From positions 1-64,000 of the forward strand of contig OMWV01000034.1 in assembly GCA_900314845.1 (NCBI GenBank): 64,000 bases of DNA. The letters run 5' to 3'. Both the position numbers and the translations under genes were made by a program. The notes beneath the pieces were generated by a model. It did no database searches. It had not been told where the DNA came from and saw only the letters and a list, made by a program, of their open reading frames with translations. Of the stretch, positions 18,251 through 25,364 are shown piece after piece (position 1 is the first letter of the stretch; each line of letters begins with the position of its first letter). Source of the stretch: an uncultured Eubacteriales bacterium. Lineage in GTDB: Bacteria > Bacillota > Clostridia > Lachnospirales > Lachnospiraceae.

Positions 18251-18733
18251 ATGAATATTATCACCGCAGTGGACAAAAACTGGGCGATCGGATATGAGAA
18301 CAGGCTGTTAAACAGTATCCCCGAGGATATGAAGTTTTTTCGGGAGACGACGACTGGCGGCATCGTCGTCATGGGCCGCAGGACCCTGGATTCATTTCCC
18401 GGGGGAAGGCCGCTGAAGAAGAGGGAGAATATCGTCCTGACAAGGAATCCGGACTTTGAGAGGGACGGAGTCATTAAGGCAGGCAGCCTTGAGGAAGTGC
18501 TGGAGCTGACCGGGGGCAGGGAAAATGTGTACGTCATAGGCGGGGAGAGCGTGTACCGGCAGCTGCTGCCTTACTGCGACACGGCGTATGTCACATACAT
18601 GGACTACGAATACCTGGCGGATACCTGGTTTCCCAACCTGGATCAGGATCCTGAGTGGAGGCTCTGCCAGGTTTCGGAAGAACAGACCTACTTTGACATC
18701 CCCTATGAATTCAGAGTCTATAAGAGGAAATAG
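18251..18733 (+). CDS. folA: Dihydrofolate reductase
   Basis: A 160-residue NADPH-dependent reductase regenerating tetrahydrofolate after ThyA. It has MNIITAVDKNWAIGYEN, the catalytic acidic residue in NSIPEDMKFF near 26, GGIVVMGRRTLDSFPGGRPL, and the cofactor-binding VYVIGGESVYRQLL. Length is standard. It forms a two-gene unit with thyA. I see no clear terminator before the ilvE promoter. Confidence 0.95.
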   Translation: MNIITAVDKNWAIGYENRLLNSIPEDMKFFRETTTGGIVVMGRRTLDSFPGGRPLKKRENIVLTRNPDFERDGVIKAGSLEEVLELTGGRENVYVIGGESVYRQLLPYCDTAYVTYMDYEYLADTWFPNLDQDPEWRLCQVSEEQTYFDIPYEFRVYKRK

Positions 18734-18777
18734 GAATATTTTCCAGTTTATTACGTTAACGTGTTGCAAAAAAGGGA

Positions 18778-18806
18778 TTGATTTTATGATTCCGTTTGCT
18801 TATAAT
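18778..18806 (+). promoter_or_regulatory. Sigma-A promoter of ilvE
   Basis: TTGATT, a 17-bp spacer and a perfect TATAAT. Transcription would begin about 65 nt before the ilvE start codon. Confidence 0.8.
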
Positions 18807-18876
18807 AAAGCCTATAGTGCCCATTTGTTATATATATTTGGAGAAAACGGTAAAGATTGAGAGGAAGTGTTTATTC

Positions 18877-19902
18877 ATGGCAATAAAGGACCTTGACTGG
18901 GAACATCTCGACTTTGATTACAGAGTTACAGACAAGAGATATGTTGCGGATTTTAAGAATGGTGGATGGGGAGAAGGAGTCCTTACGGATGATCCTATGG
19001 TACAGATCAACGAGTGCGCCGGCATCCTTCAGTACTGCCAGGAGGTTTTTGAGGGCCTCAAGGCATACAGGACGAAGGACGGCAGGATCGTTACCTTCCG
19101 TTCCGACCTCAACGCAGAGCGTATGATAGATTCCGCCAAGCGTATGGAGATGCCCCCTTTCCCCAAGGAGAGATTTATCGAGGCAGTCGAGGAAGTTGTC
19201 AAGGCTAATGAAGACTGGGTTCCCCCTTACGGGACAGGAGCTACTCTCTATCTCAGACCTTATATGTACGCTACAAACCCTGTTATCGGAGTTAAGCCTG
19301 CGACGGAGTATCAGTTCAGACTTTTTGCTACTCCTGTAGGCCCTTATTTCAAGAACGGCATCAAGCCCATCACGATCTGCGTCAGCGACTATGACCGTGC
19401 TGCGCCGCGCGGCACAGGCTTCATAAAGGCCGGACTCAACTATGCCATGAGTCTTCATGCCAACGTGACGGCTCATTCAAGAGGATTTGATGAGAATATG
19501 TTCCTTGACCCCGCTACCAGGACATATGTCGAGGAGACAGGCGGAGCAAACTTCATCTTCATCACAAAGGACGGAACTCTGGTAACACCCAAGTCCGATT
19601 CCATCCTTCCTTCTGTGACCAGAAGGTCTGTTATGTATGTTGCTGAGCATATGCTGGGCATGAAGGTTGAGCACAGACCGGTCAGATTCGATGAGCTCAA
19701 GGATTTCGCTGAGGCAGGAATCTGCGGAACAGCAGCAGTCATCTGTCCTCTGGGCAAGATCGTTTCCGATAAGGAGACCATCTGCTTCCCTGCAGGAATG
19801 GAGAAGATGGGCCCTGTGACTGAGAAGCTTTACAAGACCCTCACCGGCATCCAGGATGGTGAGATCGAGGCTCCCGAGGGCTGGATCCACTACATTAAGT
19901 AA
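18877..19902 (+). CDS. ilvE: Branched-chain amino acid aminotransferase
   Basis: A 341-residue fold-type IV PLP enzyme for the last step of Leu, Ile and Val synthesis and the first of their breakdown. It has CQEVFEGLKAYR, TLYLRPYMYATNPVIGV, and KAGLNYAMSLHANVTAHSRGFDE, whose first lysine region belongs to the family signature. VEETGGANFIF and GTAAVICPLGKI follow. ATG 18877 has GAGAGGAAG upstream; the longer frame to 18796 would start inside the promoter. It is a single-gene unit between its own promoter and terminator. Confidence 0.94.
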   Translation: MAIKDLDWEHLDFDYRVTDKRYVADFKNGGWGEGVLTDDPMVQINECAGILQYCQEVFEGLKAYRTKDGRIVTFRSDLNAERMIDSAKRMEMPPFPKERFIEAVEEVVKANEDWVPPYGTGATLYLRPYMYATNPVIGVKPATEYQFRLFATPVGPYFKNGIKPITICVSDYDRAAPRGTGFIKAGLNYAMSLHANVTAHSRGFDENMFLDPATRTYVEETGGANFIFITKDGTLVTPKSDSILPSVTRRSVMYVAEHMLGMKVEHRPVRFDELKDFAEAGICGTAAVICPLGKIVSDKETICFPAGMEKMGPVTEKLYKTLTGIQDGEIEAPEGWIHYIK

Positions 19903-19921
19903 ATAAGATCATACATTTCAT

Positions 19922-19979
19922 AAACCGGCCGAAGGCGGTCTGCGGATAGTGCCGCAGCCGATGTCGGCCGGTTTTTTTT
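19922..19979 (+). terminator. Rho-independent terminator of ilvE
   Basis: The stem AACCGGCCGA / TCGGCCGGTT encloses an inner CTGCGG / CCGCAG stem and is followed by eight T. Confidence 0.9.
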
Positions 19980-20002
19980 CACAGCGAGGGATAATTAAGA
20001 TC

Positions 20003-21274
20003 ATGAAAAAAGTACCTTTTGTAAGCAAAGAGCAGCTGGATGAGATCGTCAAAAAGTATCCTACTCCCTTCCATCTCTACGATGAGAAAGGGATCCGGGA
20101 GAATATCCGCCGGGTAAAAAAAGCATTTGCCTGGAATAAGGGCTTCAAGGAATATTTCGCGGTGAAGGCAACGCCGACCCCCGCCATCCTCAAGATTATG
20201 AGGGAGGAAGGCTTCGGGGCGGACTGCGCGACGAAAGTCGAGCTCATGCTGGCAAAGGCCTGCGGTTTTAAGGAGCACGACATCATGTTTTCGTCCAATG
20301 ACACGCCGGCGAATGAATTTGCCTACGCGAAGGATATGGGGGTCATCATCAATTTCGATGATCTGACTCATATAAAATATTTCGAGGATAAGGTCGGCTC
20401 TTTCCCCGAGACCATGTGCTGCCGATTCAACAGCGGCGGCAAGTTCGCCATCAGCAACAATATCATGGACGATCCGGGGGACGCAAAGTATGGCTTCACA
20501 AGAGAGCAGCTGACGGAGGGCTTCCGCTATCTGATGTCAAAGGGTGTAAAACACTTCGGCCTGCATGCATTTCTGGCAAGCAATACAAAGACGAATGAAT
20601 ACTATCCGGTCCTGGCGGGCATTCTTTTTAAGATTGCTGTCGAGCTCCACCAGGAGCTGGGGGCGGATATCCGCTTTATCAATCTCTCCGGCGGCGTGGG
20701 CATCCCCTACACTCCGGATGAGGAGCCCAACGATATAGAGGTCATCGGGGAAGGCGTGCACAAGGTCTATGACGAGATCCTTGTGCCGGCCGGTATGGGC
20801 GATGTGGCCATCTTTACGGAGATGGGCCGTTTCATGCTGGGGCCCTACGGGCATCTGATCACCACCGCTATCCACGAGAAGCATATCTATAAGGAATACA
20901 TCGGCGTGGACGCCTGCGCGGCCAATCTGATGAGGCCGGCTATCTACGGGGCTTATCACCATATCACGGTGGCGGGCAAGGAAGATGCACCCTGCGACCA
21001 CAAGTACGATGTGACAGGAGGCCTGTGCGAGAACAGCGACAAGTTCGCCATAGACCGGATGCTCCCCAAGATAGATATGGGAGATATCCTCATTATTCAC
21101 GATACAGGTGCGCACGGCTTCTCCATGGGGTATAATTATAATGGAAAGCTTCGTTCGGCAGAAGTCCTCCTCTGTGAGGACGGATCTACCCAGCTTATCC
21201 GAAGAGCTGAAACCCCTCAGGATTACTTCTCAACGCTTGATATCACCGGGGTATTCGACGGATTTCATTTCTGA
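20003..21274 (+). CDS. lysA: Diaminopimelate decarboxylase
   Basis: A 423-residue alanine-racemase-fold PLP decarboxylase. The PLP lysine is in YFAVKATPTP near residue 52. Further motifs are HFGLHAF (PLP-stacking region), FINLSGGVGIPY, the glutamate-rich EMGRFMLGPYG and the substrate-binding GGLCENSDKFA. Closest to the LysA branch that makes lysine from meso-diaminopimelate; other members of the fold (arginine or carboxynorspermidine decarboxylases) are less likely. The start follows GAGGG at a long spacing, so translation may be modest. The frame continues upstream into the ilvE terminator, but I do not think that part is translated. Confidence 0.88.
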   Translation: MKKVPFVSKEQLDEIVKKYPTPFHLYDEKGIRENIRRVKKAFAWNKGFKEYFAVKATPTPAILKIMREEGFGADCATKVELMLAKACGFKEHDIMFSSNDTPANEFAYAKDMGVIINFDDLTHIKYFEDKVGSFPETMCCRFNSGGKFAISNNIMDDPGDAKYGFTREQLTEGFRYLMSKGVKHFGLHAFLASNTKTNEYYPVLAGILFKIAVELHQELGADIRFINLSGGVGIPYTPDEEPNDIEVIGEGVHKVYDEILVPAGMGDVAIFTEMGRFMLGPYGHLITTAIHEKHIYKEYIGVDACAANLMRPAIYGAYHHITVAGKEDAPCDHKYDVTGGLCENSDKFAIDRMLPKIDMGDILIIHDTGAHGFSMGYNYNGKLRSAEVLLCEDGSTQLIRRAETPQDYFSTLDITGVFDGFHF

Positions 21275-21322
21275 TTCGTGACAGAAATGAGTGATAAATT
21301 AGATTAACCATATTACGCTCCG

Positions 21323-21361
21323 CAATCGCCTATCTGTTTATCTGATAGGCGATTGTTTTTG
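21323..21361 (+). terminator. Rho-independent terminator of lysA
   Basis: CAATCGCCTATC and GATAGGCGATTG form a perfect 12-bp stem with a 9-nt loop, followed by five T. Confidence 0.92.
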
Positions 21362-21385
21362 AAAGGGAAATTATATCGGTGCTTT

Positions 21386-21464
21386 TTGATAAGTTTTGAC
21401 AGGAGAGTAAAACTATTGTAAACTAAAAATGCCCATTGAAGGGCGGGAGAACACTGCAGATAAA
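21386..21464 (+). repeat. Direct repeat, copy 1 (promoter and RNA 5' end)
   Basis: A 79-bp unit that recurs at 21729-21808 with about ten differences and one indel. It contains a complete sigma-A promoter, a GCCC-ATTGAA-GGGC hairpin at the expected RNA 5' end, and the GGGAGAACACTG box. The conservation covers the promoter and the first 35-40 transcribed bases, then ends abruptly. Confidence 0.9.
21396..21424 (+). promoter_or_regulatory. Strong promoter for the 26-codon ORF transcript
   Basis: A perfect TTGACA, 17 bp, then TAAACT. It would start an RNA near 21431 that reads through the small ORF at 21511. Confidence 0.8.
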
Positions 21465-21484
21465 CGAAGGTGGTTTGGCTCAAT

Positions 21485-21503
21485 CATCCCCTGAGAGGGG
21501 GTG
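21485..21503 (+). promoter_or_regulatory. Hairpin sequestering the ribosome-binding site of the small ORF
   Basis: CATCCCC, loop TGAGA, GGGGGTG: seven consecutive pairs including one U-G. The right arm is the Shine-Dalgarno sequence eight bases before ATG 21511, so the folded mRNA should be poorly translated. Confidence 0.75.
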
Positions 21504-21510
21504 AAAGCCT

Positions 21511-21591
21511 ATGCGTTTAGCTTTTCATATTGGTCGATTTACGATCACTATTATTGTTAAAAGTAGAAAGAACCACCACTCGGCCAAGTGA
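21511..21591 (+). CDS. 26-residue basic peptide, candidate type I toxin
   Basis: ATG 21511 follows GAGGGGGTG at normal spacing and opens a 26-residue frame ending in TGA. The peptide has a hydrophobic/aromatic half (LAFHIGRFTITIIV) and a basic, histidine-containing tail (KSRKNHHSAK). It sits downstream of a strong promoter, under a hairpin that hides its ribosome-binding site. Its last ten codons are overlapped by a convergent antisense RNA. That architecture is typical of type I toxin-antitoxin mRNAs. The peptide itself is less hydrophobic than classical membrane toxins and I cannot name a family, so it could instead be a leader or a signalling peptide. Confidence 0.6.
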   Translation: MRLAFHIGRFTITIIVKSRKNHHSAK

Positions 21592-21663
21592 TGGTTCTAG
21601 GTAGTAAAACTATTTAGCCATTGGGGAGAGTCAGACCGCTTGTCGCAGTGTTCTCCTCTTTCT
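21560..21663 (-). ncRNA. Candidate antisense (antitoxin) RNA, about 100 nt
   Basis: A minus-strand RNA starting near 21663 would end at an intrinsic terminator. In RNA sense AGAACCATCACT pairs with AGTGGTGGTTCT over 12 bp (one G-U), followed by TTCTACTTTT at the 21560s. On the plus strand the same hairpin has a C-A mismatch in place of the G-U. This suggests selection for folding on the minus strand. The RNA is complementary to the 3' part of the small ORF and the downstream mRNA. Confidence 0.65.
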
Positions 21664-21669
21664 ACAAGA

Positions 21670-21698
21670 AGTATACGATTAACATAGATTTTTGTCAA
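21670..21698 (-). promoter_or_regulatory. Strong promoter of the antisense RNA
   Basis: On the minus strand a perfect TTGACA is followed after 17 bp by TATACT, reading towards the small ORF. Confidence 0.82.
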
Positions 21699-21728
21699 GA
21701 AGCATCGATTTCACAGGTTGGTTCTGCA

Positions 21729-21808
21729 TTGATAAGTTATTAACAGAAGAGTAAAACTATTGTAAACTGAAAATGCCTATTGAAGGGCGGGAGAACACTG
21801 GAGATAAA
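21729..21808 (+). repeat. Direct repeat, copy 2
   Basis: The second copy of the unit at 21386, oriented the same way, without the small ORF after it. Changes in the 5'-end hairpin (GCCT for GCCC) keep pairing through a U-G. The GGGAGAACACTG box is intact. Confidence 0.9.
21740..21768 (+). promoter_or_regulatory. Promoter in repeat copy 2, reading toward pspC
   Basis: TTAACA, 17 bp, TAAACT. It would produce an RNA from about 21775 that begins with the shared 5' module and continues toward pspC, giving a leader of about 150 nt. Nothing further is recognised in 21809-21925. Confidence 0.65.
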
Positions 21809-21925
21809 ACGACAGGCGGCCGATGCTGTACAAGAGGGATAAAAGGGAGTATTGTAAATTTAAGAAGCAGTAAACAGTAAACATATCATAACGCGTTCTT
21901 ATTCTTATAATCTCAGGAGGAATTT

Positions 21926-22126
21926 ATGAAGAACATTAAATTAAGAAAATCTTCCACGAACAAGTTTATCAGCGGCGTTTGCGGGGGGATTGCCGAGGCA
22001 CTCGGAATCGACGCGACCATCGTAAGGCTTATCTGGGCAGTGCTCACGATCGTCACAGGCATTGTCTGGGGCGTGGTGCTCTATATTCTCGCGTCTATCA
22101 TCATGCCTGAGGAGGATGACCTGTAG
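21926..22126 (+). CDS. PspC-domain small membrane protein
   Basis: A 66-residue protein that is essentially one PspC domain. A basic start is followed by ISGVCGGIAEALGIDATIVRLIW, then a strongly hydrophobic helix and the acidic end PEEDDL. PspC proteins are inner-membrane sensors or regulators of envelope stress; stand-alone copies in Firmicutes have no settled role. AGGAGG precedes the ATG. Its probable promoter lies in repeat copy 2. Confidence 0.88.
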   Translation: MKNIKLRKSSTNKFISGVCGGIAEALGIDATIVRLIWAVLTIVTGIVWGVVLYILASIIMPEEDDL

Positions 22127-22213
22127 GCAGCATGCTTTTACAGACAAAAGAGAGGCCGGCGGATCCTGGCACCCGCCAGAAGTATTCATGATTATTGTGG
22201 GCGTCAGCCAGAG

Positions 22214-22240
22214 AAAAGGGGGTATGAAGCCCCCTTTTTA
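22214..22240. terminator. Bidirectional terminator between pspC and aroC
   Basis: AAAAGGGGG, a short loop and CCCCCTTTTT form a symmetric stem with A and T tracts on both sides, serving both converging genes. Confidence 0.88.
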
Positions 22241-22241
22241 T

Positions 22242-23348
22242 TTATTTCCCGTAGATCTTCTTCAGATAGTCTACGCGGGCTGTCATATTCATGAGAAGAG
22301 CGTCAGCTATGGCAAGGCTGGCCATGGACTGGACGACTACGACTGCCCGGGGTCCGATCAGGGGATCATGCCGGCCTTTTATATTGATCTCTATCTCCCG
22401 GCCGGCCTTTGTGACCGTGTGCTGGGTGCGGGCAATGGAGGGGGTAGGCTTTACGGCAGCGCGCAGTACGATCTGCGAGCCGTCGCTCATTCCGCCCAGA
22501 AGGCCGCCGGAATGATTGCTTGCCTTGACGATGCCGGAGCCGTCCTCAGAGAGACAGAAGGCATCATTATTCTCGGAGCCCCTGCAGGCAGCGGCCCCAA
22601 AACCATCTCCGATCTCAAATCCCTTGACAGCCCCGATGGAGCAGACAGCCCTGGCTATAGAGGCGCTCAGCTTTTCAAAAACAGGATCGCCCAGGCCGGC
22701 GGGGACTCCGTCTATGCGGCATTCTATGACGCAGCCGGATGAATCCATATCTTTCTTCAGATTATCCAGGTAAGCCCTGGCTCTGTCCGCGGCGGCTGCG
22801 TCCGGCATGCGCAGGGGATTTTTAAGGATCTGGTCCTTGTCAAAGTTCTCCTCCGATATGGTGACCGGCCCGATGGAGCGGACAAAGGCAGTGGAAGAGA
22901 TGCCGACTTCCTCAAGAAGCTTCATGGCGACGGCTCCGCCGGCGACCCTGCCTATGGTCTCTCTGCCGGATGAGCGCCCGCCGCCCCGGTAGTCCCTGAA
23001 GCCGTACTTGCTGTCAAATGTATAATCCGCGTGTCCCGGCCGGTAATAGCCGGCTATGTCCGAATAATCGGAGGACCGCTGGGACTTGTTCTCCACAAGC
23101 ATGGATATGGGAGTCCCTGTCGTCCTGCCCTCAAATATGCCGGAAAGAATGGTGACCTTATCGCTCTCCTTGCGGGGCGTGGTATATGAGGACTGGCCTG
23201 GCCTGCGCAGATCCAGAAAATGCTGTATATATTCTTCGTCTATCTCAAGACCGGCCGGGCATCCGTCCACGACGACTCCCAGCGCGGGGCCGTGGGACTC
23301 TCCCCAGGTCGTGATCCTGAAAATATTGCCAAAACTAGAACCTGCCAT
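22242..23348 (-). CDS. aroC: Chorismate synthase
   Basis: A 368-residue FMN-dependent enzyme that turns EPSP into chorismate, the last common step of aromatic amino acid synthesis. It shows the N-terminal GNIFRITTWGESHGPALG, then RRPGQ, RPGHADYTF, DYRGGGRSSGRET, and near the end the GGLLGGMSDG and KPTPSI motifs. ATG 23348 is preceded by AAGGAG. It is a single gene divergent from tgt and ending at a shared terminator. Confidence 0.96.
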   Translation of the reverse strand: MAGSSFGNIFRITTWGESHGPALGVVVDGCPAGLEIDEEYIQHFLDLRRPGQSSYTTPRKESDKVTILSGIFEGRTTGTPISMLVENKSQRSSDYSDIAGYYRPGHADYTFDSKYGFRDYRGGGRSSGRETIGRVAGGAVAMKLLEEVGISSTAFVRSIGPVTISEENFDKDQILKNPLRMPDAAAADRARAYLDNLKKDMDSSGCVIECRIDGVPAGLGDPVFEKLSASIARAVCSIGAVKGFEIGDGFGAAACRGSENNDAFCLSEDGSGIVKASNHSGGLLGGMSDGSQIVLRAAVKPTPSIARTQHTVTKAGREIEINIKGRHDPLIGPRAVVVVQSMASLAIADALLMNMTARVDYLKKIYGK

Positions 23349-23387
23349 TTGATTACTCCTTATAAAAATAGAAAATTCTTTCAGACC

Positions 23388-23416
23388 AGTATAGAGGATT
23401 TGCCGGCTTCATGCAA
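23388..23416 (-). promoter_or_regulatory. Promoter of aroC
   Basis: On the minus strand TTGCAT, 17 bp, TATACT. The -35 lies inside a cluster of ATGCA/TGCAT elements (23411-23431) that could be an operator. Confidence 0.75.
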
Positions 23417-23459
23417 GGGTGCATAAATGCATTTTGCCGGCTGAAAATGAATTTTTTAG

Positions 23460-23488
23460 TTGAATAATGGAGGGATTCCAGTTATAAT
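23460..23488 (+). promoter_or_regulatory. Promoter of tgt
   Basis: TTGAAT, 17 bp, TATAAT. The leader before tgt would be only about ten bases, just enough for AGGTG. Confidence 0.78.
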
Positions 23489-23505
23489 CTGAAACAGGTG
23501 ATTCT

Positions 23506-24645
23506 ATGTATAAGATCGTTGCCGTAGACGGCAGAGCAAAAAGTGCCCATATGGATACGGTTCATGGGCCGATAGAGACACCGGTTTTCATGAATGTAGG
23601 CACGGTTGGCGCGATAAAGGGCGCTGTCTCGACAATGGATCTGAAAGAGATCGGTACGCAGGTCGAGCTTTCCAACACCTATCATCTTCATGTCAGACCG
23701 GGGGATGACGTCGTCAGGAAGCTTGGCGGCCTTCATGCCTTTATGAACTGGGACAGACCCATTCTCACAGATTCAGGCGGCTTTCAGGTATTTTCCCTAA
23801 AAGGGCTGCGCAAGATCCGCGAAGAGGGCGTCTGGTTTCATTCCCATATAGACGGGCGCAAGATGTTCATGGGGCCGGAGGAGAGTATGCAGATCCAGTC
23901 CAATCTCGGGTCTACCATCGCCATGGCCTTTGACGAGTGTGTGGAGAACCCCTCGCCCAGGGAATATGTCAGCGCCTCTGTGGACAGGACGACCCGGTGG
24001 CTGGTAAGGTGCAAGGAAAAGCTGGATCAGCTTAACAGCCTGCCCGATACCCTCAACCCCCATCAGATGCTTTTTGGCATCAACCAGGGAGGGACATACG
24101 AGGACATCAGGATCAGGCATGCCAAAGAGATCGTGGCCATGGACCTGGACGGTTATGCTGTCGGCGGGCTTGCCGTCGGCGAGAGCCATGCGGAGATGTA
24201 CAGGATCCTGGATGAGGTCGTGCCTTATCTGCCTGCCAACAAGCCGGTCTACCTGATGGGCGTCGGGACCCCGGCCAATATTCTGGAAGCCGTGGACAGG
24301 GGAGTCGATTTCTTCGACTGCGTTTACCCCTCCAGGAACGGCCGTCACGGTCATGTCTACACATCACATGGCAAGATGAACCTTTTTAACGCAAAATATG
24401 AACTGGATGCCCGCCCCATAGAAGAGGGCTGTCAGTGCCCGGCCTGCCGGTCATACAGCAGGGCCTATATCCGGCACCTGCTCAAGGCAAAAGAGATGCT
24501 GGGCATGAGGCTGTGCGTGCTCCACAACCTGTATTTCTACAATCATCTGATGGAAGAGATCAGAGAAGCTATACGCAGTCACAGGTACAGTGAATATAAG
24601 AAAGCGAAACTGCAAGATTTAATGGGAGACGGGGCCCCTGCCTGA
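23506..24645 (+). CDS. tgt: tRNA-guanine transglycosylase (queuine tRNA-ribosyltransferase)
   Basis: A 379-residue TIM-barrel enzyme that swaps guanine 34 for preQ1 in GUN-anticodon tRNAs. Seen are SNTYHLHVRPG, LTDSGGFQVFSL with the active-site aspartate near residue 90, and the second catalytic aspartate in DFFDCVYPSRNGRHG. The C-terminal zinc site CQCPACRSYSRAYIRHLL is intact. It heads the unit tgt-yajC that leads into the SCIFF and secDF genes, an order common in Clostridia. Confidence 0.96.
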   Translation: MYKIVAVDGRAKSAHMDTVHGPIETPVFMNVGTVGAIKGAVSTMDLKEIGTQVELSNTYHLHVRPGDDVVRKLGGLHAFMNWDRPILTDSGGFQVFSLKGLRKIREEGVWFHSHIDGRKMFMGPEESMQIQSNLGSTIAMAFDECVENPSPREYVSASVDRTTRWLVRCKEKLDQLNSLPDTLNPHQMLFGINQGGTYEDIRIRHAKEIVAMDLDGYAVGGLAVGESHAEMYRILDEVVPYLPANKPVYLMGVGTPANILEAVDRGVDFFDCVYPSRNGRHGHVYTSHGKMNLFNAKYELDARPIEEGCQCPACRSYSRAYIRHLLKAKEMLGMRLCVLHNLYFYNHLMEEIREAIRSHRYSEYKKAKLQDLMGDGAPA

Positions 24646-24686
24646 GGGCGGGCCGGTCAAGTCCCATCACAAGGAGGATATTTTCA

Positions 24687-25001
24687 ATGAACTTTTCACC
24701 CTTAGTTTTAGCAAGCGGCTCAACATCCGTAGGTATCATGATCGCCTATATCGCCATATTCGGTCTGCTGATCTATTTCCTTTCCGTAAGACCGAACAGG
24801 AAGCGCCAGAAGCAGCTGGATGCCATGATCGCGTCCCTTGATGTCGGCGACAGCGTTCTCACCCAGAGCGGTTTTTACGGTGTCATCGTCGATATTTCCG
24901 ATGATGTAGTTGTCGTAGAGTTCGGAAGCGACCGCCACTGCAGGATCCCTATGCAGAAGTCAGCCATCGTCAGCGTCGAGAAAGTGAACGAGGCTGAGTA
25001 A
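24687..25001 (+). CDS. yajC: Preprotein translocase accessory subunit YajC
   Basis: A 104-residue protein with one N-terminal membrane helix (about residues 16-34). The family motif VRPNRKRQKQ follows, then a small beta-rich cytoplasmic domain with SLDVGDSVLTQSGFYGVIVDI. YajC associates with SecDF, encoded 1.8 kb downstream. AAGGAGG precedes the ATG. Confidence 0.94.
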   Translation: MNFSPLVLASGSTSVGIMIAYIAIFGLLIYFLSVRPNRKRQKQLDAMIASLDVGDSVLTQSGFYGVIVDISDDVVVVEFGSDRHCRIPMQKSAIVSVEKVNEAE

Positions 25002-25045
25002 GCTTTCGCTTTTGAGCGCGCAGGCGGCATTTTTCCATAAAAATC

Positions 25046-25074
25046 TTTTAAAATAGTCCAGTCTATGATACAAT
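25046..25074 (+). promoter_or_regulatory. Possible promoter of scfA
   Basis: TACAAT at 25069-25074 with a weak -35 (TTTTAA) at 17 bp. It would let the abundant precursor peptide be made independently of tgt-yajC. Confidence 0.45.
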
Positions 25075-25098
25075 AATACGGCTAAGGAGGTTTATGCG

Positions 25099-25245
25099 AT
25101 GAAACATATTAAATCACTTAAGACAAGATCTATGAAGGCAAGCATGGTAAAGGGCGGCTGCGGCGAGTGCCAGACATCATGCCAGTCCGCATGCAAGACT
25201 TCATGCACAGTTGGCAATCAGAGCTGTGAGAATGTGAACAGGTAA
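25099..25245 (+). CDS. scfA: SCIFF ranthipeptide precursor
   Basis: A 48-residue peptide with the six-cysteines-in-forty-five hallmark: cysteines at 21, 24, 28, 32, 36 and 43. They follow a basic leader (MKHIKSLKTRSMKASMVKGG). AAGGAGG lies seven bases before the ATG. Its radical-SAM maturase follows 119 bp later. In characterised SCIFF systems the maturase forms thioether links from cysteines to upstream residues; the mature product's job is thought to be signalling but is not firmly known. The gene is below the usual length cut-off and easily missed. Confidence 0.93.
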   Translation: MKHIKSLKTRSMKASMVKGGCGECQTSCQSACKTSCTVGNQSCENVNR

Positions 25246-25364
25246 TCTGCATCACATTTCGATGCATTTACCGGAACTGTTGATTCTATCAGGGCAGCGG
25301 TCATTATAGGGTCGCTGCTCCTATTCGTTTGTGCATATAGCAAGCTGTGTGAGGGGTTTTTTTC

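Larger units (their letters stand above)
21445..21657. repeat. Inverted repeat enclosing the small ORF
   Basis: GGGAGAACACTGC (21445-21457) is complementary to GCAGTGTTCTCCT (21645-21657): 12 Watson-Crick pairs and one G-T. In the plus-strand RNA the two ends can pair and close the transcript. Because the repeat is inverted, the minus-strand antisense RNA also begins with GAGGAGAACACTGC. Confidence 0.85.

Noticed and set aside
21906..21911. TATAAT immediately before pspC
   Set aside because: Transcription from it would begin after the pspC ribosome-binding site at 21915-21920, so it cannot be the pspC promoter.
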